A DNA stretch of 64,000 nucleotides, from the NCBI RefSeq assembly GCF_028209395.1, contig NZ_JAQLDQ010000006.1, positions 39,840-103,839 on the forward strand, in the 5' to 3' direction. The notes beneath the pieces are model-generated. The model made no database searches and was not told where the DNA came from. It saw only the letters and a list, made by a program, of their open reading frames with translations. The position numbers were made by a program, and so were the translations under genes. This document shows positions 43,939 to 51,973 of the stretch, in pieces. This stretch comes from Collinsella aerofaciens (lineage in GTDB: Bacteria; Actinomycetota; Coriobacteriia; Coriobacteriales; Coriobacteriaceae). Every line of letters starts with the position of its first letter. Position 1 is the stretch's first letter.

Positions 43939-45444
43939 TTACGACCACTCCTCGTCGCCCGCGTCCTCAAAGAGGGCTGCGGCGGCGTTTTCGCCGGCGA
44001 TGCGACCCGAGTTAAGGCAGAAGCCCATGGTGTTACCCGGGATGCAGTAGTTATAGGAGTCGCCATAGATGGTGCAGGCGTCGGTGCCAACGCAGTACAG
44101 GCCGGGGATGACCTCATAGTCGTCGGTCATGACCTCCATCTTGTGGTTGATGAGCACGCCGCCCAGGGTGCCGTAGGCGCCACAGTATTGCTTGCAGCAA
44201 TAGAAGGGGCCCTTCTCGAGCGGCTTCATAAACTCGCGCTCTTTCTCAAAGATGTCGTCCCAGCCGTTGTCGCACATCTGGTTGTACTCGTCGACGTTAG
44301 CGAGCAGACCCTCCACGTCGATACCCGCCTTCTCGGCAAGCTCCTCCAGCGTATCGGCCTGGCAGATCGCCGGATAGCCGGCCTCCAGGTCGCGGTTCCA
44401 CTGCTCCTCAAAGCCGTCGTACAGGTCGTGCGGATGAACGTGGCTGACGATATCCGGACCATCCTTCTTCCAGTGCTTGAGCATACGGGAATCAAAGATG
44501 GCATAGGCGACCTTGCCGGGAAGATGGTTGATGGCGTTGCCGACAAAGGTGGTGTTGAAGATCTCGTCCTCCGGCATAAAGCGCTCGCCCAGACGGTTGC
44601 ACCAGTAGCACGGCTGACGGAATGCGCCCTCGACATAGAAGTGGTTCATGTTGTCGGGGATCTGATACATGAGCTCCATGGTCACCGGGGTGTGGCCGCC
44701 GCCGACCTCGTGGCACATGTTAATGCCGTCGCCGTCCATGCCCGGAATGGCAAACGAGAACAGGTCGGTACCCCACTCAAAGTCGAGCTTTTCCTTGATG
44801 AGCTTGGCGTTGTGGCCAAAACCGCCCGTAGCGACAATCGCAGACTTGCACGAGATTTGGTACTCCTCGCCGTCCTTGTCCTTGGCGGTCACGCCGCAGA
44901 TGGCGCCGTCCTCGCCCTTGATAAGGCCGGTGCCCGGGCACTCAAACATAAACTCGACACCCAGGTCCTGGGCACGCTCGGTCATGCGCTTGGTCATCGT
45001 GGTCGCCGCGCGAGGACCGGGCTCCGAGCCATCCTCGGGCTGCACGACATGCCAGGTGTACTCGCCGTCGGAATAGGCACGCGTGCGCTCGCGGGCGCGG
45101 AACGCCGGACGCACGGAGTTAAACACCACGCCCATATCCTGCAGCCATGCGATGGTATCGCCCGACTTAAAGTAGTAGTCGCGTACCAGGCGAGCATCGA
45201 CCTGGTAATGGGTGTAGAACATATGGCGACGGAAGAGCTCGCCAGGCGTGATCTCGATCATCGAGGCCTTCTGAAGCGGAGAGCCAGCGGCGGCAGGCCC
45301 CATGCCCATGTTGGCGGCGCCACCGGTAATGGGGGCCTTCTCTAGGGCAATGACGCGAGCGCCTGCCTCGGCTGCAGCGACCGCTGCGGCAAGGCCACTC
45401 AGACCCGCGGCAACGACAACGACGTCGGTCTCTAACTGTTTCAT
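43939..45444 (-). CDS. FAD-dependent reductase/dehydrogenase, fumarate-reductase flavoprotein family
   Basis: 501 residues of the FAD_binding_2 family. The FAD motif reads VVVVAAGLSGLAAAVAAAEA; the first Gly of GxGxxG is Ala. The substrate-domain and C-terminal FAD motifs (LYCVGTDACTIYGDSYNY, GNTMGFCLNSGRIAGENAA) are present. There is no Tat or Sec signal and no haem or FMN-binding domain, so it is cytoplasmic, unlike the secreted respiratory reductases of Coriobacteriia. Relatives reduce fumarate, urocanate, cinnamates or steroid-like enones; the substrate is unknown. AAAGGAGG precedes the ATG. It leads the redox operon with NuoG/GltD-, NuoF- and Fe-S flavoprotein genes, likely its electron donors. 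Confidence 0.85.
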   Translation of the reverse strand: MKQLETDVVVVAAGLSGLAAAVAAAEAGARVIALEKAPITGGAANMGMGPAAAGSPLQKASMIEITPGELFRRHMFYTHYQVDARLVRDYYFKSGDTIAWLQDMGVVFNSVRPAFRARERTRAYSDGEYTWHVVQPEDGSEPGPRAATTMTKRMTERAQDLGVEFMFECPGTGLIKGEDGAICGVTAKDKDGEEYQISCKSAIVATGGFGHNAKLIKEKLDFEWGTDLFSFAIPGMDGDGINMCHEVGGGHTPVTMELMYQIPDNMNHFYVEGAFRQPCYWCNRLGERFMPEDEIFNTTFVGNAINHLPGKVAYAIFDSRMLKHWKKDGPDIVSHVHPHDLYDGFEEQWNRDLEAGYPAICQADTLEELAEKAGIDVEGLLANVDEYNQMCDNGWDDIFEKEREFMKPLEKGPFYCCKQYCGAYGTLGGVLINHKMEVMTDDYEVIPGLYCVGTDACTIYGDSYNYCIPGNTMGFCLNSGRIAGENAAAALFEDAGDEEWS

Positions 45445-45699
45445 GCGAATCCTCCTTTATAGGGCTCTTGGACGAACCCGGACTTCATGCGAATTGCATG
45501 CGTATCGACAGCCATACTTTCGCTCGAAAACAGACTCAAAGCCATGTGCAGGCGCACCGATGTTTGCCCATAGCGACCATGGGCTTTGTGCGGATGAACC
45601 ATGCGTTTGGGCAACGCTTTCGAGCGCATGGCCCTGGCGCCACACGTACAGGGGGGGGCGGTGTGCTTCACGGCGTCCGCCCCTGATAATCGAGTTTTC
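45445..45699. other. Upstream region of the redox operon
   Basis: 255 bases without a supported gene. It holds a dyad GCCCAT-7-ATGGGC (45566-45584), several ATGCG/CGCAT inversions near 45488-45505 and a run of eight G (45651-45658). Presumed promoter and operator region; no clear -35/-10 pair was found. Confidence 0.35.
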
Positions 45700-45924
45700 T
45701 TATTTATGGTTCCGCCGTGCCTCGAGCACATCGAGCGGCGTAAGCGCCTGAATAGCGCGCTCTTTTCCAAAGATTGCCGAGCACACGAGCGTTCCCGACA
45801 TAACCAGGCAAACCGCGAGCGCGATTCCAAAGGCCCAGAATGCGAAGAGGTGGCCAAAGTTGATCGGCTGCTGCAGCATAAACGTGAAGAACGACGTGGC
45901 AAGACCCATAAAGACGCAGGGCAC
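45700..45924 (-). pseudogene. C-terminal fragment of a membrane protein
   Basis: About 74 residues read GLATSFFTFMLQQPINFG and FAFWAFGIALAVCLVMSG (two membrane helices), then a cytoplasmic end AIQALTPLDVLEARR. The ending resembles the C-terminus of FtsX-type ABC permeases. The frame begins next to the truncated edge of the palindromic array at 45929, so the rest of the gene may have been lost there. It could instead be a small two-helix protein starting at GTG 45924. Low certainty. Confidence 0.35.
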
Positions 45925-45928
45925 ATTG

Positions 45929-46103
45929 GAGCAGATCGAGACAAACCAAAACCGTCCCGGCAGAAAATCTCAATCTGTAACAGTTACTCGGCAAAATCCA
46001 TCCCTCGTGTTACAGATTTAGACAAACCGTCCAGGCGGGGACTCAACATCTCAATCTGTAACACCTAGCCGCCCAAATCGGGTCTAGATGTTACAGATCG
46101 AGA
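45929..46103. repeat. Palindromic array, 81-bp period (copy 2, first unit truncated)
   Basis: The right half of a first unit (CAGATCGAGACAAACC near 45932-45947) is followed by unit 2 (left arm TCTCAATCTGTAACAG from 45968, right arm TGTTACAGATTTAGA at 46009) and unit 3 (46049-46063 and 46089-46103). The period of 81 and the loop of unit 2 (ACTCGGCAAAATCC vs ACTCAGCAAAAACC) match copy 1. Confidence 0.85.
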
Positions 46104-46154
46104 TTTTGTTTGAGAGGCTGAGAATTGGACCGAAAAACACGGTCCCGGAATAAC

Positions 46155-46184
46155 AAAAAAGCTCGCCGGCTAGGCCGACGAGCT
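46155..46184 (-). terminator. Terminator of the initiator tRNA gene
   Basis: Stem AGCTCGCCGGC (46160-46170) / GCCGACGAGCT (46174-46184), followed on the minus strand by six T. Confidence 0.9.
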
Positions 46185-46193
46185 GCAAGTTCT

Positions 46194-46270
46194 TGGTCGC
46201 GGGGGCAGGATTTGAACCTACGACCTCCGGGTTATGAGCCCGGCGAGCTACCAGACTGCTCCACCCCGCA
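46194..46270 (-). tRNA. Initiator tRNA-fMet (anticodon CAT)
   Basis: 77 bases including an encoded CCA. The anticodon loop CTCATAA is flanked by GGG and CCC, the three G-C pairs that mark bacterial initiator tRNA. The first acceptor pair is T1-G72 instead of a strong Watson-Crick pair, also an initiator feature. The D-loop (AGCAGTCTGGTAGCT) and T-loop (GGTTCAAATCC) are standard. It is flanked by its own promoter and terminator. Confidence 0.95.
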
Positions 46271-46301
46271 ATGTCTGGGCGCCTCATGTGCGCAAGAAAG
46301 A

Positions 46302-46330
46302 ATATTACGTGGGAGTTCGGTAAACGGCAA
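46302..46330 (-). promoter_or_regulatory. Promoter of tRNA-fMet
   Basis: On the minus strand: TTGCCG (46330-46325), 17-base spacer, TAATAT (46307-46302). The -10 box lies 31 bases before the mature tRNA 5' end. Confidence 0.65.
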
Positions 46331-46424
46331 GGAAAATCTCGTAGAGCATAATTCCTTCATATTTAAACCTCTCAGCCCTTATCACCGTAAACGAATCACA
46401 GCCGAGCGCCGTCGATGGCACGTA

Positions 46425-46430
46425 TACAAT
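46425..46430 (+). promoter_or_regulatory. Candidate -10 box for coaX
   Basis: TACAAT within TATACAAT, 36 bases before the coaX ATG. No -35 match at 17 bases. Confidence 0.35.
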
Positions 46431-46466
46431 GGTGCGCGTCCTTTTATGCCGACACCGGGAGTAGAC

Positions 46467-47240
46467 ATGCTGCTCGCTATCGATATGGGAAACACGCAGA
46501 CGGCCATGGGCCTGTTTGACGGAGACGAGCTGGTGCAGTCGTGGCGCATGCCCACCGACCGCTCCTATACCGCCGACGAGATCCACGTGCGCCTGATGGG
46601 CTTCTTTAAGATGTACGACCTTTCGCTCGATGCGGTCGATGCGATCGCCTTTGCCGGCGTGGTGCCGCAGCTCTCGCGCGAGTGGCACGCCGTGGCCGAC
46701 CGCATCGCGGCGGACGTCATCGTCATCGGGCCGCAGACGGCCGCCGTGACCAAGCTGCGCGCGGCGCGCCCCCAGGCCGTAGGTGCCGACCGCGTCGCCA
46801 ACGCCGTCGCAGCTGAGACTTTCTACGGCGCGCCGGCAATCGTGGTGGACTTTGGCACCGCGACCAATATCGACGTCATCGATGAGGACGGTTATTACAT
46901 TGGTGGGGCGATCGCGCCGGGCATCCGCATCTCCATGGACGCGCTTGCCGCCCGAGCCGCCAAGCTCGCCAGCGTGCCGCTCGAGGCGCCCGAGCACGCC
47001 ATCGGTCGCGACACCGAAGAGTGCATCAAGGTCGGCGCCGTGATGGGCGCCGCCGCCATGGCCGAGGGCCTGGTCACGCGCATGAAGCGCGAGCTGGGCC
47101 GCGAGGACGCCACCGTTATCGCCACGGGCGGTCTCGCCGGCATTGTCGCCGATTCGACCGATGCCTTCGACGTGGTCGACGGGCAACTCACCATCAAGGG
47201 CATCTGCGAAATCTACCGCCGCATGCAGGAGCTGGGATAG
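46467..47240 (+). CDS. coaX: Type III pantothenate kinase
   Basis: 257 residues, standard CoaX length. The ATP-binding start LLAIDMGNTQTAMGLF, GADRVANAVAAETFYG, VVDFGTATNIDVID and GGAIAPGIRISMDALAARAA are the diagnostic motifs. It phosphorylates pantothenate, the first step of CoA synthesis. The ATG at 46467 follows GGGAG; the frame is open far upstream but runs through the tRNA gene, so earlier starts are rejected. The convergent neighbour is a biotin-ligase-like gene. Confidence 0.95.
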   Translation: MLLAIDMGNTQTAMGLFDGDELVQSWRMPTDRSYTADEIHVRLMGFFKMYDLSLDAVDAIAFAGVVPQLSREWHAVADRIAADVIVIGPQTAAVTKLRAARPQAVGADRVANAVAAETFYGAPAIVVDFGTATNIDVIDEDGYYIGGAIAPGIRISMDALAARAAKLASVPLEAPEHAIGRDTEECIKVGAVMGAAAMAEGLVTRMKRELGREDATVIATGGLAGIVADSTDAFDVVDGQLTIKGICEIYRRMQELG

Positions 47241-47340
47241 AGTAAACGCCAGGTCGCAGCAACCAGCCGCCAATCCTATTCCTCAAAATCGAAAATTTTT
47301 CAGTTTTGAGGAATAGGGTGCTGACAGCCCATTCCCCAGA

Positions 47341-47381
47341 CAACAAGACCCTCCCCGGCACAGCCGAGGAGGGTCTTGTTG
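47341..47381. terminator. Perfect 14-bp hairpin between coaX and the biotin-ligase-like gene
   Basis: CAACAAGACCCTCC (47341-47354) pairs perfectly with GGAGGGTCTTGTTG (47368-47381). It lies between convergent genes and probably terminates both. The U-tract is weak. Confidence 0.65.
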
Positions 47382-47413
47382 TCATCGCTATCTTTGAGCG
47401 CGGGCGCCTCGCG

Positions 47414-48115
47414 TTACAGTCCGCGAATCCGTACGGCCTCGGGCGGAAACTCCTGCTCGCCGGCATCGGTCTTGATGGTCGCGCGGCCCCAGATGTCCAG
47501 GCCCGCAAACACACCGACCGCAAGCGGCAAGCCGTTGGGCGACACCGCCGCGACCTGACGACCCAACAGTGGCACCATGTCAAAGTACTCGCCCAGCACC
47601 GGAGCCAGCGGGCCGGCAGCGCCCTGTGGTGTGTTGGCGGCAACCGCCCAGGTGTCCACGCGGACCAGCACGGCGGCGGCCAATGCCTCGATCAGCGCCT
47701 CATCTGCCATATCCACACCAAGCTCACCCAGCGCCGCACGCTCAATATCAACCGTCACCGCGGCAAACATGCCCGCAGCACCGGCACCGCCGTTCACGGC
47801 AACACGCGCGAGTGACGTCTCAAACGCAGGCGCACCGCACACGATGTCACTCGGCCACTGGATACCCACCTTACCGGCAAGGCCCAGGCCCGGCGTCGAC
47901 GTCGTGCCCACGAGCGCGTCCATCATGCCCATCGCGGCCACAAACGGAAGACCGTGGAAGGCGTGCATGTTCACGTCGGGGCGAACGACCAGCGAAAACG
48001 TCAGCGAAGCATCGCCCGCGCTCCACGCGCACCAGCCCGCGGACACGCCCTCGCGGCCCGCGTCACGCGCCGCGTCGAGCTCGGTGCCGGCGGCAACAGC
48101 ATTCATCTCGATCAT
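47414..48115 (-). CDS. Biotin-protein-ligase-like protein with degenerate active site
   Basis: 233 residues. The BPL/LplA fold is recognisable: LTFSLVVRPDVNMHAFHGLP, then IQWPSDIVC where active ligases have KWPND, and a small C-terminal SH3-like domain ending EFPPEAVRIRGL. The biotin loop GRGRxGRxW reads GREGVSAGWCAW. The lost Lys and the degenerate loop suggest weak, altered or no biotinyl-AMP chemistry. There is no N-terminal HTH, so it is not a BirA repressor. The ATG directly follows the folK stop. Fold moderately sure, activity doubtful. Confidence 0.65.
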   Translation of the reverse strand: MIEMNAVAAGTELDAARDAGREGVSAGWCAWSAGDASLTFSLVVRPDVNMHAFHGLPFVAAMGMMDALVGTTSTPGLGLAGKVGIQWPSDIVCGAPAFETSLARVAVNGGAGAAGMFAAVTVDIERAALGELGVDMADEALIEALAAAVLVRVDTWAVAANTPQGAAGPLAPVLGEYFDMVPLLGRQVAAVSPNGLPLAVGVFAGLDIWGRATIKTDAGEQEFPPEAVRIRGL

Positions 48116-49858
48116 CTACATGCGCCCCAATTCGCCCACGATATGGCCCACGCGGTCCTCGGGCCCCTTGACCTCGACGCCGTTGTAGCGGAAGAACCGC
48201 GCCGGATCGTGCATCAGATCCTCGAGCGGCACCAGCACAAAGTCGCGCTCGCCGATCAGCGGATGCGGCAGGCGCAGCTTTTTGCCCCCGTGGGTCTCGC
48301 CGTCCATCCACAGCAGATCCAGGTCGATGGTGCGCGGGCCGTTGGCCTTGGCCTTTTTGGAGCGGTCGCGGCCCAGCTCGGCCTCGATCTTCATGAGCTC
48401 GTCGAGCAGCACCAACGGCGCCAGCTCGGTCTTGATCTCGATGACGGCGTTGGCAAACGCGTCCTGACGCGTCTCGTAGGCCGGCTCGCTCTCGTAGATC
48501 TTGGAGGAGTTGGACACGCAGGTGAGTGGAATCTCGGCGATCATGTCGCGTGCGGCGCGGATGTTGTCACAGCGATGCCCCAGGTTGGAGCCCACGGCCA
48601 CAAACGCGCGGCGCGGCTGCGGCTTGGCAACCGCCCAGTAGCCGTTCAGGAACTGCGCAAAACCCGCGGCGTCGTGCACGCGCACGATGTTGGCACCGGC
48701 CTGGATGGCGCCCAGGCACACGCCAAACGTAGCGGCATCGCGCTCGGCGGCCTCGGTCACGCCCGAGACGGCGCCCACAAAGCGCTTGCGCGATACGGCG
48801 CACATGAGCGGATAGCCCAGTGACGCCATCTTGGCAGTCTCGCGCTGGATGACGATGTCCTCGTTAGCCGACTTACCAAAGCCCGGGCCAGGATCGATGC
48901 AGATGCGGTCGCGCGACACGCCGGCGTGGATGAGCGTGCGGGCCTGGTCGGACAGAAAGCCCATAACGCGGCGCATGATGGGCGCCGAATCGGGCAGGGT
49001 GAAGCGGCGGAGCTGAGAGGTGGGCACGTAGGCCTCCTCGCGGCGGGCGCTGCGGCGCATCATGGCCGCCAGGTGATCATTGGGCTCCGATGCGGCCTCG
49101 GTGGCTGCGGGCGCGGCCTCGGGCGCGGGCGCGACGGTCTCGGCGGCAGCAGCCTGCTCGGCGGCAGGCGTCTCCTGCTCGCTTGCAGGCTCGGTCGCGG
49201 GCTCAGGTTCGCCAAACGGCAACGAGGGCTGCACCACGCCACCCGGAAGCTTGGCCTCCGGCTTAGGCTCACCCAGCAACTTGCCGCGACGGCGACGAGC
49301 CGGCTTCTCGGCCTCACGCGCGGCCTCGGCAGCCGCCTCGCGCGCCTTCTCGGCAACAAACGCCGCTGCCGAGGTATCGAGCTGCACCGTTGCGTGCGTG
49401 CGGGTGGGCACGGCGACCTCGCCGGCATGCATCACAATGACTCCGCAGGTGCTCGTCTTAACAAACTCGACCATCTTGGGGTCGGTGAAGCCGGTCACGT
49501 CGTTGACGATCGAGGCGCCGCAGCGCACGGCCGCCTTAGCAACCGCCACGTGGCGCGTGTCGATCGAGACGATGGCGCCCTCTTTGGCCAGCGCGCGCAC
49601 CACGGGCAGCACGCGGCGAGCCTCCTCATCGGGATTGACCGGGGTAAATCCGGGGCGCGTGGACTCGCCGCCTACGTCGATGATGTCGGCGCCGGCGTCG
49701 AGCATCGCCAGGCCGTACTCGATGGCGGCATCCGGGTCGAAGTGCTCCCCGCCGTCGCTAAACGAATCGGGCGTCACGTTGAGGACGCCCATGATGCGCG
49801 GACGGTCAAAGCTGAGCTCATACTTTCCGCACCGCCATGTCTTGCTGTCGTTCGCCAT
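48116..49858 (-). CDS. folP: Dihydropteroate synthase - HPPK fusion (FolP-FolK)
   Basis: 580 residues. Residues 1-415 are dihydropteroate synthase: IMGVLNVTPDSFSDGG, DVGGESTRPG, VSIDT, IDPGPGFGKS and SRKRF. Residues 417-580 are the pyrophosphokinase FolK: FVAVGSNLGHRCDN, GPRTIDLDLLW and LPHPLIGERDFVL. Together they make dihydropteroate from hydroxymethyl-dihydropterin and pABA. An insertion of about 140 residues (about 147-285), rich in Ala, Glu and Pro, interrupts the DHPS barrel after GVIVMHAG. The ATG at 49858 follows AGGAGG at good spacing; upstream open frame is not conserved. The order FolP-FolK is the reverse of many fusions. Confidence 0.92.
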   Translation of the reverse strand: MANDSKTWRCGKYELSFDRPRIMGVLNVTPDSFSDGGEHFDPDAAIEYGLAMLDAGADIIDVGGESTRPGFTPVNPDEEARRVLPVVRALAKEGAIVSIDTRHVAVAKAAVRCGASIVNDVTGFTDPKMVEFVKTSTCGVIVMHAGEVAVPTRTHATVQLDTSAAAFVAEKAREAAAEAAREAEKPARRRRGKLLGEPKPEAKLPGGVVQPSLPFGEPEPATEPASEQETPAAEQAAAAETVAPAPEAAPAATEAASEPNDHLAAMMRRSARREEAYVPTSQLRRFTLPDSAPIMRRVMGFLSDQARTLIHAGVSRDRICIDPGPGFGKSANEDIVIQRETAKMASLGYPLMCAVSRKRFVGAVSGVTEAAERDAATFGVCLGAIQAGANIVRVHDAAGFAQFLNGYWAVAKPQPRRAFVAVGSNLGHRCDNIRAARDMIAEIPLTCVSNSSKIYESEPAYETRQDAFANAVIEIKTELAPLVLLDELMKIEAELGRDRSKKAKANGPRTIDLDLLWMDGETHGGKKLRLPHPLIGERDFVLVPLEDLMHDPARFFRYNGVEVKGPEDRVGHIVGELGRM

Positions 49859-49953
49859 GAACATCCTCCTAAAATGCCCACGCCGCCGAGCTTGGGGAGC
49901 TGGCGGCGGGGTCGCTTTGCACTCAGTCTTTCTATTGTATCCGCGCACACGGG

Positions 49954-50706
49954 CTAGAACGCAAACGCGGCCGCGATGTCGCAAGAAATCAGCAGGTCGG
50001 CATTTGCATCCTGATCGGTAGGCGCCAAATTGCAAATGGCCAGCGTATCGCCAGTAAAGTAACGCGTAAGGCCTGCCGCCGGATACACCACGAGTGAGGT
50101 CCCGCCCACAATGAGGGCATCGGCCGCGGCGATGGCGGCAACGGCACCGGTCAACACATGCTCGTCGAGCGGCTCTTCGTAGAGCACCACATCGGGCTTG
50201 ATACGACCACCGCACGCGGGGCACACGGGCACGCCCGCGGCGTCCTCGTGCTCGCGCGAGCAAATCCACTCGGCGCTATAGATCGCGCCGCACGACTGGC
50301 AAATGTTGCGATGGACCGATCCGTGCAGCTCGAACACGCGCTGTGAGCCGGCCATCTGATGCAGGCCGTCGATGTTTTGCGTCACCACGACATCGAGCTT
50401 GCCAGCTCGCTCCAGCTCGGCGAGTTTGGTGTGACAGCGGTTGGGCTTAGCGTTAAGCGCGATCATCTTGGTGCGGTAAAAGTCGAAGAACTCCGCCGGA
50501 TGTGTCTCGTAAAAGCTGTGCGACAGCATGGTCTCGGGCGGATAGGCAAACTGCTGGTGATACAGGCCGTCCACGCTGCGAAAATCGGGAATGCCGCTTG
50601 CCGTGGAAACACCAGCGCCGCCAAAGAAAACCACGCGCTCGTGGGTGTCGAACAGCTCCGCCAACGCCGCGGAGGCCTGCTTGGGATCTGTTATCGCTTG
50701 CGTCAT
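49954..50706 (-). CDS. SIR2-family NAD-dependent protein deacylase
   Basis: 250 residues. NAD-binding motif FFGGAGVSTASGIPDFRS, catalytic TQNIDGLH and LHGSVH, the four-cysteine zinc site (CQSCG and CPACGG) and GGTSLVVYPAAGL are all intact, so it is an active-type sirtuin resembling bacterial CobB class U/III. It removes acyl groups from lysine using NAD+. The ATG at 50706 follows GGAGGA; the open frame beyond it is antisense to exonuclease III and is rejected. It is divergent from the exonuclease gene. Confidence 0.93.
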   Translation of the reverse strand: MTQAITDPKQASAALAELFDTHERVVFFGGAGVSTASGIPDFRSVDGLYHQQFAYPPETMLSHSFYETHPAEFFDFYRTKMIALNAKPNRCHTKLAELERAGKLDVVVTQNIDGLHQMAGSQRVFELHGSVHRNICQSCGAIYSAEWICSREHEDAAGVPVCPACGGRIKPDVVLYEEPLDEHVLTGAVAAIAAADALIVGGTSLVVYPAAGLTRYFTGDTLAICNLAPTDQDANADLLISCDIAAAFAF

Positions 50707-50820
50707 GTTTGTCCTCCGTCCATGTTGGTCGGGGCGGCTGCGATTGCGCCGTCGCCCACGGAGCCCACCCCGCCCCTGTTGCGCTAATCTTAAGCCTGCC
50801 AACCCCGTCGAAAGGACACC

Positions 50821-51639
50821 ATGCCTCAGACTTACACTTTCGCCTCGTGGAACGTCAACGGCCTGCGCGCCGTGCTCAAAAAGGACCCGAGCTTTATCCA
50901 GATCGCGCAAGAACTCGACGTCGATATCCTGGCGCTGCAAGAGACCAAGCTGCAAGAAGGTCAGGTCGATATTGACCTGCCCGGCTATCACCAAACCTGG
51001 AGCTACGCCGAGCGTAAAGGCTATTCGGGCACTGCGGTCTTTAGCCGCCAGGAACCGCTGCGCGTGCTGCACGCCGATGCGCTGCTGCCCTACGCCGGCG
51101 AGGGTGAGGCAGCTGAGCTCGTCGCCCAAGCCGTAACCGAGGGCCGCGTCTGCGCGCTCGAGTTCGACAAGTTTTGGTTTGTCGACGTCTATACGCCCAA
51201 CGCCCAAAATGAACTCGCCCGCATCGACGTGCGCATGGCGTGGGACGACGCCTACCGCGGCTTTTTGAACGCGCTCGAGCGCGAGACCGGCAAACCCGTC
51301 GTGACCTGCGGCGACTTTAACGTGGCGCACGAGGAGATCGACCTTAAGAACCCCAAGTCCAACCGCGGCAACGCAGGCTTTTCGGACGAGGAGCGCGGCA
51401 AGTTTACCGAGCTGCTCGACGCCGGTTTTACCGATACCTGGCGCGCGGCAAACCCCGACGTCGAGGGCGTCTACAGCTGGTGGAGCTATCGCTTTAATGC
51501 CCGCAAGAACAACGCCGGCTGGCGCATCGACTACTTCCTGGTAAGCGACGCAATCGCCGACAACGTACGCGACACCGGCATCCGCGGCGACATCTTCGGC
51601 AGCGACCACTGCCCCGTCACCCTTACGTTGGAGCTCTAG
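50821..51639 (+). CDS. xth: Exodeoxyribonuclease III
   Basis: 272 residues of the EEP superfamily. FASWNVNGLRAVLKK, the metal Glu in LALQETKLQEGQ, GYSGTAVFSR, CGDFNVAHEEIDL, RIDYFLVSD and GSDHCPVTLTL are the ExoIII/AP-endonuclease motifs. It cleaves abasic sites and has 3'-5' exonuclease activity in base-excision repair. AAAGGA precedes the ATG. It is convergent with the ECF S-component gene across the hairpin-element cluster. Confidence 0.95.
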   Translation: MPQTYTFASWNVNGLRAVLKKDPSFIQIAQELDVDILALQETKLQEGQVDIDLPGYHQTWSYAERKGYSGTAVFSRQEPLRVLHADALLPYAGEGEAAELVAQAVTEGRVCALEFDKFWFVDVYTPNAQNELARIDVRMAWDDAYRGFLNALERETGKPVVTCGDFNVAHEEIDLKNPKSNRGNAGFSDEERGKFTELLDAGFTDTWRAANPDVEGVYSWWSYRFNARKNNAGWRIDYFLVSDAIADNVRDTGIRGDIFGSDHCPVTLTLEL

Positions 51640-51649
51640 CTCCAGCTGC

Positions 51650-51712
51650 CCCCGGAGACGAAGGAAAACGGATCATTTTGGGCCTCGTGAGGGTGTCCGC
51701 GTGACCCATCCG
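51650..51712 (+). repeat. Conserved spacer module before hairpin element D
   Basis: CCCGGAGACGAAGGAAAAC then GGATCATTTTGG (51670-51681), CCTCGTGAGG and CGCGTGACCC. Homologous to the minus-strand spacers at 28251-28343 and 28502-28595. Confidence 0.65.
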
Positions 51713-51870
51713 CCACGAAACACGCCCATCTACTACGTTTAAGCCACCACCCTCAACCACAGCGAACAACGCAAAAAGAAAACCGCAGGTAGAAAGCCTG
51801 CGGTTTTTCATAAAACGCGGTCATGGTCGGGAGTATCAAGCTAAACGTAGTAGATGGGCCAGTTTCGTGG
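51713..51870. repeat. Hairpin element D (158 bp)
   Basis: 29-base terminal inverted repeats (51713-51741 and 51842-51870; 27 of 29 match), outer CCACGAAAC, inner GCCCATCTACTACGTTTA. The central hairpin CCGCAGG/CCTGCGG is followed by T5. Same length and arms as element B, 23 kb away. Confidence 0.9.
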
Positions 51871-51973
51871 CAAGCGCCGTCAACTGATTCCCTGGGGACA
51901 TCTGGGGACGGAAGAAAATGGATCAATTTGGCTCTCTGAGGGCCACGATGCCCGTCATATCAGCCGGCCATTC
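51871..51973 (+). repeat. Conserved spacer module between hairpin elements D and E
   Basis: 103 bases with GGGGACGGAAGAAAATGG and ATCAATTTGG (51905-51931), then GCTCTCTGAGG. A diverged copy of the same spacer. Confidence 0.6.

Noticed and set aside
45651..45658. Run of eight G as a phase-variation tract or assembly error
   Set aside because: It lies in a gap with no supported coding frame, so no phase-variable gene can be shown. Read data would be needed to judge its length.
46125..46466. N-terminal extension of CoaX
   Set aside because: The frame is open but passes antisense through the tRNA-fMet gene. The conserved protein begins at 46467 with its own GGGAG site.
50707..51609. Long N-terminal extension of the sirtuin
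   Set aside because: It is wholly antisense to exonuclease III; the sirtuin fold and ribosome site place the start at 50706.
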